Source: UBA2589 sp038120095 (GTDB lineage Bacteria > Gemmatimonadota > Gemmatimonadetes > Longimicrobiales > Gaopeijiaceae). From it: a DNA stretch of 64,000 bases. The stretch lies in the NCBI GenBank assembly GCA_038120095.1, contig JAYOKZ010000003.1:101011-165010 (forward strand), read 5' to 3'. Made by a program: the position numbers and the translations under genes. This document shows positions 37,175 to 46,356 of the stretch, in pieces. The stretch's first letter is position 1, and each line of letters begins with the position of its first letter. The notes beneath the pieces are model-generated. The model did no database searches and was not told the DNA's origin. It saw only the letters and a program-made list of their open reading frames with translations.

Positions 37175-39571
37175 CTACTGACTGTTTACGGCGAGCGGAG
37201 CGTACGACGGTGAGCGTCTCGCAGCTGCATTGACGATCATGTCGGTCGTAACGGGATTGCGATGGAACAAGTGCCCGTCGAGCGCATCAGAGACGGCGCA
37301 CAGCAGTGCTGCAGCTGCGCAACCCATGAGTGGCTCTCCGATCCCCTTTGCCCCGACGGGGTTTTCCGGATCCGGGATTTCGACTGCGGCCCACTCCGTC
37401 GTATCGGGGATGTCGAGGCTGGTCGGCGGCTTGGCCTGGTACAGGCCGACCGCTGCGGGCAGGCCCCACTGCGGGTCGTAGACGTGTCGTTCTGTCAGGG
37501 CCATGCCGAAGCCCATGACGGCACCACCGCGCACCTGAGTAGCCAATGACTGTGGATGCAGGACCACCCCGCAGTCCGCGACCCCCAGGTAGTCGAGGAT
37601 GTCTACTCGACCCGTCTCGAGATCGAGCTCGATCTCGATGAAGCCGGCGGCGAGCGCTGGCACGGTACCGGAGTGTCGAGGATCCCGGGCAACGCCGATC
37701 AGGCCGGTGCCGGCGAGTGCTTCTGCCGAGCGCCGCGTCATCGGATTGATATCATCGGGCAGGTTCATCCCGCTGTACGCACCACCCATGGCGATAGCCC
37801 ACCGGGCGGCCTGGGCGAAGCTGACGCGCCAGTTGGCATTGCCGCGGTGTGTAAGTGTCTCATTCTGAACCTGCCACTCGTTGGGGTTTCCTCCGACCCG
37901 AATCGACGCGATCTGCTTCAGCTTTTGGAGTGCGTCGACGGCCGCGACGTAGTTCGTGCGGGTCATCGTAAAGGAGGTGTTGCTGCCGAACTGACCGTTG
38001 TTCCACGGAAGATGGCGGCTCGAGTCTCCCCGATGGATCACACAGTTTGCCCAGTCGTATCCCAGTACTTCTGCCGCTACGCGCGAGGTCGACGCGTAGG
38101 AGTACGTCCCCAGGTTACCGATGCCCGTGTGGATGTGAAGGACTCCGTTCTCGTCGATGCGCACGAGGCCGTCGAAACCGCTGGAGCCGGCGGCATGATA
38201 GGCCTGTCCGACCCCCACGCCCCGAACCTTCGAGCCGTTGCGCTCTCCGCTTCGGGCTCGACGCTCAGCCCACCCGAACTGCCGCGCCCCCTGGTCGAGC
38301 GCCTCACCGAGGTGCGCGCTCGTGACGGGCCCGCGGCTCCCGCCGTAGAGCGCTGAGCTGTCGGGTGCGTTGATCTCCCGGATGGCGACCTGATCCAGAC
38401 CCAGCTCACGAGCTGCCTTGTCCAGAAGAGGTTCGACCGCACAGGCGATCTGATTCTGCCCCGGCCCCCGCTGTGCACCGCGGGGCGGCGTATTGGTCAG
38501 GACAGAGATCCCCCGGTAACGCATCGCCTCCGGGGTATAGACCAGCGATACGGCACCAGCGGCACTTCCCAGATCACCGAAGCCCCGGTTGGGTCCGTTT
38601 TCCTGCACGATGTAGAGGTCGCAGGCGGTCACCCGCCCGTCCGATCTGAAGCCCATGCGGATGCGGCCCTGGAACCCGCACCGTGCCGACCCCAGGAAGT
38701 ACTCTTCCGCCCGACTGACTCGCATCATCACGGGCCGGCCTGTCTTCTTCGACATGAAGGCCGGGATCGCCATCAGCGGGTAGGCTGACGCTTTCGACCC
38801 GAAGCCTCCTCCGCAGAATTCCGAAATGAAGACCAGTTTCTCCGGTTCGATGCCGATGTAGTTCGCCAGGCCCGGATGAACGATCGACTGGCTCTGCGTC
38901 GATCCGTGCACATAGCACGTCCCGTTGCGCCAGTAGGAGAACGCCGTGCGCGGCTCCATGGAGTGGTGTGCCGTGCTTGCCGTCACGAAGCTCTCATCGA
39001 GGACCAGTGCAGCCTCCCGGAAGCCTTTCTCCAGATCCCCGTAGGTCCACTCGGCAGCCGGAGGGCCCATGGGCATTTCATTGTCGGACACCGCTTCGAA
39101 GTCGGACGCCGTCCACTTGTGCTCGAAAACGCCATCCTGGTTAGAGAACGTGTTGCCGGCACTTCGCGCGTTGGGACCGTCGGGGTGCAGACTGTGCAGC
39201 GGATCCGTGCAGAAGGGCTGAGGCTCGAGATCGATTTCGATCGCATCGATCGCGTCCTGTGCGGCCTGCTCGCTCTCGGCTGCGACTGCCAGAATCGGCT
39301 CCCCGACGAAATGCGGCTCATTCGTGAGGATGTTGTTGGCCGGTGCCGTCTGCTCCGGTACCTCGTCCGCAGTCAGAATCGCGACGACTCCCGGCAGCGT
39401 CAGGGCACGGCGGGCGTCGATGCGTCGAACAACGGCGTGCGGCATGGGTGACTTGAGCAGGCGACAGTGCAGCATCCCGTCCATGCGGAAGTCTTCCGCA
39501 TACCGGGCGGCACCGGTCACCTTCGCCCGCACATCCGGGGGCGTGAAGTCTTTCCCGATCAGCTCCGCCAT
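37175..39571 (-). CDS. Molybdopterin-binding subunit of a xanthine-dehydrogenase-family enzyme
   Basis: This 798-residue catalytic subunit has the N-terminal hammerhead domain (KVTGAARYAEDFRMDGMLHC), the cofactor motifs CGGGFGSKA and RGAQRGPGQNQ, and the essential Glu746 in GAKGIGEPLMG. The substrate is probably an aldehyde or N-heterocycle, and cannot be told from the sequence. It starts one base after the stop of the 2Fe-2S subunit and is followed after eight bases by the FAD subunit, giving the order small-large-medium rather than small-medium-large as in E. coli paoABC. Confidence 0.9.
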   Translation of the reverse strand: MAELIGKDFTPPDVRAKVTGAARYAEDFRMDGMLHCRLLKSPMPHAVVRRIDARRALTLPGVVAILTADEVPEQTAPANNILTNEPHFVGEPILAVAAESEQAAQDAIDAIEIDLEPQPFCTDPLHSLHPDGPNARSAGNTFSNQDGVFEHKWTASDFEAVSDNEMPMGPPAAEWTYGDLEKGFREAALVLDESFVTASTAHHSMEPRTAFSYWRNGTCYVHGSTQSQSIVHPGLANYIGIEPEKLVFISEFCGGGFGSKASAYPLMAIPAFMSKKTGRPVMMRVSRAEEYFLGSARCGFQGRIRMGFRSDGRVTACDLYIVQENGPNRGFGDLGSAAGAVSLVYTPEAMRYRGISVLTNTPPRGAQRGPGQNQIACAVEPLLDKAARELGLDQVAIREINAPDSSALYGGSRGPVTSAHLGEALDQGARQFGWAERRARSGERNGSKVRGVGVGQAYHAAGSSGFDGLVRIDENGVLHIHTGIGNLGTYSYASTSRVAAEVLGYDWANCVIHRGDSSRHLPWNNGQFGSNTSFTMTRTNYVAAVDALQKLKQIASIRVGGNPNEWQVQNETLTHRGNANWRVSFAQAARWAIAMGGAYSGMNLPDDINPMTRRSAEALAGTGLIGVARDPRHSGTVPALAAGFIEIELDLETGRVDILDYLGVADCGVVLHPQSLATQVRGGAVMGFGMALTERHVYDPQWGLPAAVGLYQAKPPTSLDIPDTTEWAAVEIPDPENPVGAKGIGEPLMGCAAAALLCAVSDALDGHLFHRNPVTTDMIVNAAARRSPSYAPLAVNSQ

Positions 39572-39572
39572 C

Positions 39573-40199
39573 TCATGACTCCCGGGCGGCGCGCATCACG
39601 CCATTGAGGTAGTGCTCATACGCTCCGCAACGACAGAGATTGCCTGACATGGCCTGCCGCGCTTCTTGTCTCGAGGGGCGTGGATTGGACTGCAGCAGCG
39701 CGACGGCCGACATCACCTGACCCGGTGTACAGAATCCGCACTGAGGAGCGAGTTCGTCGATGAACGCACGCTGCACGGGATGAAGCTCACCGTCCTCCGT
39801 CTCCAGGCCCTCCACCGTGAGGACAGATCGATTCCGGACGCGGTGTGTCAGGGTCGAGCAGGCGTAGATCGGTGTGCCATCGATGAGCACGGTACACGCG
39901 CCACACTCCGCTCTGTCGCAGCCCAGCTTGGTCCCCGTGAGACCCAGCTTGTAGCGCAGCGTGGTGGCCAGCGTTTCGTTCGGCAGAACGTCGACCCGTC
40001 GTGTCTGGCCGTTGACGGTCAGAGTCAGAAGCCGCTCCGTGCCGGCGGCCTGGGCCGAAGCGGCACCCGTTCCGAAGTATGAAAGCCCCGACACCGTCGA
40101 GCTCGTGGCGACGACGCTCTTGATGAAATCCCGACGAGACCACTTGGGCCGATCCGTCGGAAGAAGAACGACAGGGCAGGGACGAGGCGATTCGCTCAC
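39573..40199 (-). CDS. Tat-exported 2Fe-2S subunit of a xanthine-dehydrogenase-family enzyme
   Basis: This 208-residue small subunit starts at GTG 40199, with AAGGAG nine bases upstream; the much longer open frame is a shadow. Residues 20-28 (WSRRDFIKS) form a twin-arginine signal, so the assembled enzyme should be periplasmic. Two 2Fe-2S sites are present: the plant-type GCDRAECGACTVLIDG...AC and the helical CGFCTPGQV...GNLCRCGAY. It is the first gene of the three-gene operon and is divergent from the D-aminoacylase-like gene. Maturation factors (XdhC/PaoD type) are not nearby. Confidence 0.9.
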   Translation of the reverse strand: MSESPRPCPVVLLPTDRPKWSRRDFIKSVVATSSTVSGLSYFGTGAASAQAAGTERLLTLTVNGQTRRVDVLPNETLATTLRYKLGLTGTKLGCDRAECGACTVLIDGTPIYACSTLTHRVRNRSVLTVEGLETEDGELHPVQRAFIDELAPQCGFCTPGQVMSAVALLQSNPRPSRQEARQAMSGNLCRCGAYEHYLNGVMRAARES

Positions 40200-40475
40200 G
40201 GGGCAGAGCTCCTTCGAGATTCGTTGCCGATGGTATGCGGCTGCTCGGCGCTCTGCAATCGGTGGATGCGGCGCTTCGGTGGGGGTGCAGGGATCCGGGT
40301 TGCGGAAGCGCGTCCCCGACACAAGGTCGCGAGAGGTATTCGGCGGGGAGGCCTGGAGGAGAACAGCGTTGTGTGGTGGTGGCTCCGAGTCGGACGACGC
40401 ACCTTGTTCGGAGAGGCCGGGCGGCGGCGGACCGCCCGGTGCTCGCGCCGCCGGCCGCTTGCTCGAGGGGGGAGA

Positions 40476-42152
40476 TTGAACAACGAGACGTCGTGTGTGT
40501 CCTGCAAGCCTGATCCATCCGACGGGTCTCGTTCGGGGCCCCGGCGGTGTGGTGGCGGGGCTGCCCTGCAAGCGCTCATCCCCCTGCTGTTTGCTGCCGC
40601 CGGGTGTGAGGCCGACTTCGATCTCGTGCTGCACGGCGGTACGGTGATCGATGGAACGGGAGCGGCGGGAATCCAGGCGGACGTCGGAGTGCGGGATGGG
40701 CGTATCGCCGAAGTCGGGGATCTTTCCGGACGACCCGCGACGGAACGCCTCGATGTCGCGGGGCACGTGGTCGCACCGGGCTTCATCGACCCGCACACGC
40801 ACTCTCGCGGCACGATCTTCGAGATTCCGACAGCTGACAACTTCGTCCTGCAGGGTGTCACGACGCTCGTCGAGGGTAACGACGGCAGCTCTCCGCTCGA
40901 CCTGGCGGCCTGGTACGACTCCCTCGCCACCGCAGGTGGCACAGCTCCGAATTTCGCCATGTTCGTAGGACACGGGTCCGTTCGGACGGAGGTCCTTGGG
41001 CGTGTCGATCGAAGTCCCTCGGACGATGAGCGCACCCGTATGCGGGCCCTTGTCGAGGGAGCCATGGAGGACGGGGCGCTCGGACTCTCGACGGGCCTGT
41101 TCTACCTGCCGGGGAGCTTCGCGACCACCGAGGAAGTGATCGACCTCGCGCGCATCGCCGGGGCGCTCGGGGGGATCTACATCTCTCACATGCGCAACGA
41201 GGGGGACGGCGTCTTCGAGTCGATCGAGGAGACGATCCGGATCGGTCGGGAGGCCGCGATTCCGGTTCAGATGACCCATCACAAGATCGGGGCGTGGCGG
41301 AACTTCGGTCGAGCGAGCGAATCGATCGCCATGATGGCGCAGGCTCGAGCCGAAGGTGTCGACATCACCTTCGACCAGTACCCCTACACCGCGTCGTCGA
41401 CGTCCCTGTCGTCGATCATCCCCCGTTGGGCGCAGGAAGGGGACGGACTGTCGGAACGCCTGGCCGATCCCGAGACTCGAGGTCGAATCATCACCGACAT
41501 GGTCGATTGGATCGAGATGCGATTCGCCGGTGACCCATCACGAATCCAGCTGGTATCCTGCTCACTCGATGCCGAGGCCGGCGGGCGCTTCCCGTCCGAG
41601 ATGGCTGGGATCACGCTGGCCGACATCCTGGCCGAGCGGGGCGGTCTGGGAGAGGTCGCCACGGCCGAGCTGATCCTCGAGATCGATCAGGCCGGTGGGT
41701 GCGGCGCGATCTTCCACGCCTTCGATGAAGGCGATGTCCGTACCTTGCTCCAGTCAGAGTTTGGCATGGTCGGTTCTGACGGGAGCCTCGTCCACCTCGG
41801 ACGGGCCAGTCCGCATCCGCGCGGGTACGGCACGTTTCCTCGTGTGCTCGGTCACTACGTACGCGAACTGGGCGTGATCAGCGTCGAGGAGGCGGTGCGT
41901 CGCATGACCTCGGCGCCTGCCGAACGACTCGGATTCGTTGAGCGCGGCCGTATCGAGTCCGGCATGGTGGCGGATCTCACGGTCTTCGACCCTGCGACCG
42001 TCATCGATCGCGCCACGTTCGATGATCCTCACCAGTATCCTGTCGGAATCCCGTACGTATTCGTCGCCGGAGAGGCTGTGGTTCGTGAAGGTCGGGTGAC
42101 CGGAGCCCGGCCCGGCACGATCCTGCGCGGGCCCGGATATCAGAGCCGTTAG
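40476..42152 (+). CDS. D-aminoacylase / N-acyl-D-amino-acid deacylase-like lipoprotein
   Basis: The start is uncertain. TTG 40476 (right after a GGGGGGAG run) or GTG 40497 would both give a short leader ending in the lipobox LLFAAAGC. The mature part matches the D-aminoacylase family of the amidohydrolase superfamily: FDLVLHGGTVIDGTGAAG, FIDPHTHSRG (metal ligands), GVTTLVEGNDG, GALGLSTGLFYLPG, YISHMRNEG and the C-terminal SAPAERLGFVERGRI. These enzymes remove acyl groups from D-amino acids, or act as dihydropyrimidinase-like hydrolases. Bacterial cell-wall peptides or proteins with D-residues are possible substrates. It is followed after about 40 bases by an amidase, so a shared role in amide scavenging is plausible. 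Confidence 0.82.
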   Translation: MNNETSCVSCKPDPSDGSRSGPRRCGGGAALQALIPLLFAAAGCEADFDLVLHGGTVIDGTGAAGIQADVGVRDGRIAEVGDLSGRPATERLDVAGHVVAPGFIDPHTHSRGTIFEIPTADNFVLQGVTTLVEGNDGSSPLDLAAWYDSLATAGGTAPNFAMFVGHGSVRTEVLGRVDRSPSDDERTRMRALVEGAMEDGALGLSTGLFYLPGSFATTEEVIDLARIAGALGGIYISHMRNEGDGVFESIEETIRIGREAAIPVQMTHHKIGAWRNFGRASESIAMMAQARAEGVDITFDQYPYTASSTSLSSIIPRWAQEGDGLSERLADPETRGRIITDMVDWIEMRFAGDPSRIQLVSCSLDAEAGGRFPSEMAGITLADILAERGGLGEVATAELILEIDQAGGCGAIFHAFDEGDVRTLLQSEFGMVGSDGSLVHLGRASPHPRGYGTFPRVLGHYVRELGVISVEEAVRRMTSAPAERLGFVERGRIESGMVADLTVFDPATVIDRATFDDPHQYPVGIPYVFVAGEAVVREGRVTGARPGTILRGPGYQSR

Positions 42153-42190
42153 AAGCCTCGAACATGTCACGAGAAGAAAGGAGATCAGGG

Positions 42191-43831
42191 ATGATGGACC
42201 GACGTCGTTTCCTCGGGGCTGGAGCCGCAGCGGGTGCCGGCATGGCACTTGGCAGCGGAGCATGCGCTCCGGCTGACACCGCCTCTTCGGCCGCGGGCGC
42301 CGGCACTGCGTCGAATGTCGATGTCCCTCCGTTCGAACTCGATGAAGTCACCGTCTCCGAACTTCAGACGGCGATGGCCTCGGGTGAGCGCAGCGCACGC
42401 TCGATCACGGAGCTGTACCTGAGTCGGATCGAAGCGCTGGATGGTCGGGGTCCCGAGCTGCGCTCCATCATCGAGGTGAATCCCGATGCGCTTCGCATTG
42501 CTGATGAATTGGATGCAGAGCGCGCCGCGGGCAACGTTCGAGGCCCGCTACACGGTATTCCGGTCGCCATCAAGGACAACATCGACACGCACGATGGCAT
42601 GACGACGACCGCCGGGTCGCTCGCCCTCGAAGGCTCGATACCGCTTCAGGATTCCTTTCTTGCGGCCAGGCTCCGTGAGGCGGGAGCCATCATCCTCGCC
42701 AAGGCGAATATGAGCGAGTGGGCGTATTTCCGCGGATATCGTGCCACCAGCGGATGGAGCGCGCGCGGAGGGCAGTGTCGGAATCCCTATGCGCTCAACC
42801 GCAATCCGTGTGGGTCGAGCTCCGGCTCGGGTGTCGCTGTCTCGGCGAATCTCGTACCGCTGACGATCGGGACCGAGACCGGGGGTTCGATCATGTGTCC
42901 CTCTTCGATCAACGGCGTGGTCGGAATCAAGCCCACGGTCGGTCTCTGGAGTCGCTCCGGTGTGATCCCCATCTCTCATTCGCAGGATTCGGCGGGTCCG
43001 ATGGCCCGGACGGTTCGGGATGCAGCTCTGCTGCTGGGCCCTCTGACCGGGGTGGACCCGAGAGACGACGCGACACGCGCCAGTGCCGGGAACAGCCATG
43101 TCGACTACACGCAGTTTCTCGATCCTGATGGCCTCCGTGGGGCACGGATCGGTGTCGCGAGAAGCTTTCCGTTTCAGGAGCCTCGGGTATACGACCTTTT
43201 CGAAGACGCTCTTGGAGCCATGCGGGACGCGGGGGCGGTCCTGATCGACCCTGCAAATCTGGATGCATCGGCATGGAACGACCCGCTCTCACTCGTGCTG
43301 CTGGAGTATGAGTTCAAGCACGACCTGAATGCATATCTCTCGGGGCTCGGACCGGACGCGCCCGTGAAGAGCCTGGAGGAGGTCATCGCGTTCAACGAAG
43401 CGAACGCCGGTCTTGAAATGCCGTACTTCGGTCAGGAGCGCCTGCATGACTCGCAGGCGCGTGGACCTCTGACCGATCCCGAGTATCTCGAGGCGAAGCG
43501 CACCGTGCAGCGAGCGACCCGGGAAGACGGGATCGACCGGCTGATCCGGGAGAAGGGTCTGGATGCCATTGTGGCACCGACACGGGACATCGCGTGGGTG
43601 ACCGACCACATCGCAGGGGACCGACTCGACGGAGGGAGCAGCGCGGGGCCGGCCGCGATCGCAGGATACCCGGACATCAGCGTGCCGATGGGCTTCATCT
43701 CCGGGTTGCCTGTCGGGCTCTCGTTCTTCGGGGGCGCCTGGACCGAGCCGATGCTTCTGCGAATCGCCTACGCCTTCGAACAGGCGACGAATCACCGGAG
43801 GCCCCCCACCTTCGCGCCGACGCTGGGCTGA
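42191..43831 (+). CDS. Exported amidase (amidase-signature family)
   Basis: This 546-residue protein starts at the ATG 42191, seven bases after GGAG. The MMDRRRFLGAGAAAGAG leader is a twin-arginine-type signal. Catalytic residues of the Ser-cisSer-Lys triad are seen in VAIKDNIDT, NPCGSSSGSGVAV and GTETGGSIMCPS. The C-terminal part reads DAIVAPTRDIAWVTDH and GYPDISVPMGFISGLPVG. The enzyme hydrolyses amides in the periplasm; the substrate is unknown. It sits between the D-aminoacylase-like and M19 dipeptidase genes, all on the same strand. Confidence 0.9.
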   Translation: MMDRRRFLGAGAAAGAGMALGSGACAPADTASSAAGAGTASNVDVPPFELDEVTVSELQTAMASGERSARSITELYLSRIEALDGRGPELRSIIEVNPDALRIADELDAERAAGNVRGPLHGIPVAIKDNIDTHDGMTTTAGSLALEGSIPLQDSFLAARLREAGAIILAKANMSEWAYFRGYRATSGWSARGGQCRNPYALNRNPCGSSSGSGVAVSANLVPLTIGTETGGSIMCPSSINGVVGIKPTVGLWSRSGVIPISHSQDSAGPMARTVRDAALLLGPLTGVDPRDDATRASAGNSHVDYTQFLDPDGLRGARIGVARSFPFQEPRVYDLFEDALGAMRDAGAVLIDPANLDASAWNDPLSLVLLEYEFKHDLNAYLSGLGPDAPVKSLEEVIAFNEANAGLEMPYFGQERLHDSQARGPLTDPEYLEAKRTVQRATREDGIDRLIREKGLDAIVAPTRDIAWVTDHIAGDRLDGGSSAGPAAIAGYPDISVPMGFISGLPVGLSFFGGAWTEPMLLRIAYAFEQATNHRRPPTFAPTLG

Positions 43832-43903
43832 GCGCCTACGGAGTTCTACGTTGGCCGACGCGCACGACTGCTGTCGTCGAATCACCTGCAACGCGGAACG
43901 AAC

Positions 43904-45268
43904 ATGAACGCCACGACGCACATCGCTTTCACCGACCTTCGACAGCTCGCACGGCCCGCCGCTCTCGGTCTGATCGCATTCGTTGCGGCGTGTGGGGGCT
44001 CGGGGGGTGTCTCGTCCACCGAGTCCGAGGAAGAACTTGTCGCGCGGGCGCGAGGAATCCACGAGCGGGTCATCACGCTCGACACGCACGATGACATCAG
44101 CCCTGCCAACTTCACGGTCGAGCGCAACTACACCATGGACCTCGGTAATCAGGTGAACCTGCCGAAGATGGAGGCGGGGGGGCTGGATGTAGCCTGGCTG
44201 ATCGTCTATGTGGGTCAGGGGGATCTGACGGAAGCCGGCTTCGACGATGCGTACGAGCAGGCGATCGCCAAGTTCGATGCGATCCACCGTCTGACCGGAG
44301 AGATCGCGCCGGATCGGATCGGGCTCGCGCTCACCTCGGATGACGTTCGTCGGCTGGTGGCGGAGGGCAAGAAGGTCGCGATGATCGGGATCGAGAACGG
44401 ATTCCCTGTCGGCAATGACATCACCAGGGTGCGGGAATTTGCGGAGCGAGGCGGGCGGTACATGTCGCTCGCACATAACGGGCACAGCCAGCTCGCAGAT
44501 TCCAACACCGGGGAGCGGGACGATGTATGGCTCCACGGTGGACTCAGTGACCTCGGCCGTGAGGTCATTGCGGAAATGAATCGCTGGGGGATCATGATCG
44601 ACGTGTCACATCCCTCGAAGGAGGCGAACCTAGAGTCGATGCGGCTCAGCAGGGCGCCTGTCATCGCATCGCATTCGGCGGCACGGAGTCTGGGGGAGCA
44701 CTCGCGGAACATGGACGACGAGCAACTCCTCGCGCTCGCCGACAATGGCGGAGTGATTCAGACCGTCGCGTTCCGCAGCTATCTCCGACCGGACAAGAAT
44801 GCTGCGTTCAACGACGCATCCCAGGCTGTGACGCTCGCCGTGGCCAGCGAAATGGGATTCGAAATGCCGGAAGGCGGGCAGCGAGCGATGTTCCGTCAGA
44901 TGCAGGGGATGAGTGAGGCTGATCGCGATGCCTTCATGCGGGAGTATCAGGCGGTCCAGACCGCTGCCGAGACCCGCATGGCCGAGATGGAGGACATGCC
45001 TGAGCCGGTGAGCGTGGTCGACCTCGTCGACCACATCGATTACCTGGTGGACCTGATCGGTCTCGAGCACGTTGGCATCAGCTCGGATTTCGATGGTGGC
45101 GGGGGTGTGACCGGCTGGAACGACGCGTCCGAGACCTTCAACGTCACGCTGGAGCTCGTGCGCCGGGGGTACTCTGAAGAGGAGATCGGCATGCTTTGGA
45201 GCGGCAATCTGCTACGAGTGCTCGACGAGGTTCAGGCGGTTGCAGCCGAGATTCAGGCTGCCGGCTGA
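43904..45268 (+). CDS. Membrane dipeptidase (peptidase M19) lipoprotein
   Basis: This 454-residue lipoprotein has a lipobox near FVAACGG. The M19 renal-dipeptidase fold is shown by the metal ligands in LDTHDD (usually DGHND/DTHxD), the bridging region GIENGFPVG, SLAHNGHSQ, IDVSHPS, IASHSAARSLGEHSRN and VGISSDFDGGG. Such enzymes split dipeptides, including those with a D-residue, and some act on beta-lactams. Length is normal. Its stop overlaps the next gene by one base (TGATG), so the DUF1028 gene is translationally coupled. Confidence 0.9.
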   Translation: MNATTHIAFTDLRQLARPAALGLIAFVAACGGSGGVSSTESEEELVARARGIHERVITLDTHDDISPANFTVERNYTMDLGNQVNLPKMEAGGLDVAWLIVYVGQGDLTEAGFDDAYEQAIAKFDAIHRLTGEIAPDRIGLALTSDDVRRLVAEGKKVAMIGIENGFPVGNDITRVREFAERGGRYMSLAHNGHSQLADSNTGERDDVWLHGGLSDLGREVIAEMNRWGIMIDVSHPSKEANLESMRLSRAPVIASHSAARSLGEHSRNMDDEQLLALADNGGVIQTVAFRSYLRPDKNAAFNDASQAVTLAVASEMGFEMPEGGQRAMFRQMQGMSEADRDAFMREYQAVQTAAETRMAEMEDMPEPVSVVDLVDHIDYLVDLIGLEHVGISSDFDGGGGVTGWNDASETFNVTLELVRRGYSEEEIGMLWSGNLLRVLDEVQAVAAEIQAAG

Positions 45269-46293
45269 TGAACGAGTGGGCGCGGGTCCGCGCATTCGGT
45301 GCAGTGTCCCTCATGCTTCTGCTCGTGCCGCGTCCGGCCGATTCACAGGTGACCCGCCCGGGCGACGCCATCGACCCGAGTTCTGATTACTCGGACGACT
45401 ACCTCGCAACCTTTTCGATCATTGCCCTCGATCGTGCGACGGGTCAGCTCGGGATGGGTGTGCAATCGAAAGCGTTCGGCGCCGGAAATCGGGCGATGAC
45501 GGCCAAGGGCGGAGTCGCGATCATTGCCCACCAGGCGTCCGCCAATCCGATGTACGGGCCGATGAGCATTGATCTGATCGAGCGGGGCTATTCGCCCGAG
45601 GAGGCTCTGGATCAGTTGGTCCGTGGTGACGAGGGTCGTGATCGTCGGCAGAACGCCATCATCGATATCGACGGTCGAACAGCGGCGTGGACGGGCGAAG
45701 GCACCAACGCGTGGGCCGGACATCGCTGTGGTGTCGATTACTGTGCTCAGGGGAATATCCTCGCCGGTGCCCAGGTCGTCGATGCGATGGTCGCGTCGTT
45801 CGAATCGTCGTCGGGGCCGCTGGCGGAACGCCTCATGGATGCACTGGATGCAGCGCAGGCTGCTGGCGGGGACGCGAGAGGAATGCAGTCGGGGGCGATT
45901 CTGGTCGTGGCACCGCGCGTTCGCGGTGCGTTCCACGATCGAGTGGTCGACATCCGAGTCGATGACCACAGGACGCCATTGATGGAGTTGCGCCGGATTC
46001 TGGATTTGCAACGTTCGGGGGAGATGCTTCGGGATCTCAATGCCATGATCGAAGCTGGTGATCTCGACGGGGCCCTCGGTCGAGCACGCGCAGCTGTGGC
46101 GAAATCGCCCGAGAACGACAACGCCCACGTGGCGCTGGCGAGCGTTCTGCTGCGCAGCGGTGATCGTGACGCCGCGATGATCTCCCTGCGCACGGCGGTC
46201 GAACTCAACCCGGGCCGACGCACGACCCTGCCGCGAGATCGAAACTTCGCGGAACTGCATAACGACGCCGATTTCCTGCGGTTGGTCGGCTAG
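45268..46293 (+). CDS. DUF1028 Ntn-hydrolase-like protein with TPR-like tail
   Basis: This 341-residue protein starts at the ATG that overlaps the dipeptidase stop. The signal peptide ends around RPADSQ. Residues of about 45-260 match DUF1028 (YLATFSIIALDRATGQLGMGV, GGVAIIAHQASANPMYG, AWAGHRCGVDYCAQGN). The C-terminus holds a TPR-like pair: LRDLNAMIEAGDLDGALGRA and NDNAHVALASVLLRSGDRDAA. The coupling to a dipeptidase hints at a peptide-related activity, which is inference. A paralogue with a peptidoglycan-binding-like tail is at 5910-6986. Confidence 0.82.
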   Translation: MNEWARVRAFGAVSLMLLLVPRPADSQVTRPGDAIDPSSDYSDDYLATFSIIALDRATGQLGMGVQSKAFGAGNRAMTAKGGVAIIAHQASANPMYGPMSIDLIERGYSPEEALDQLVRGDEGRDRRQNAIIDIDGRTAAWTGEGTNAWAGHRCGVDYCAQGNILAGAQVVDAMVASFESSSGPLAERLMDALDAAQAAGGDARGMQSGAILVVAPRVRGAFHDRVVDIRVDDHRTPLMELRRILDLQRSGEMLRDLNAMIEAGDLDGALGRARAAVAKSPENDNAHVALASVLLRSGDRDAAMISLRTAVELNPGRRTTLPRDRNFAELHNDADFLRLVG

Positions 46294-46356
46294 GCAGGTC
46301 AGAAGCATATACCCTCAAACGGGCTCATCCCGTCTCGGTGGAACAGGAGTAGGACG

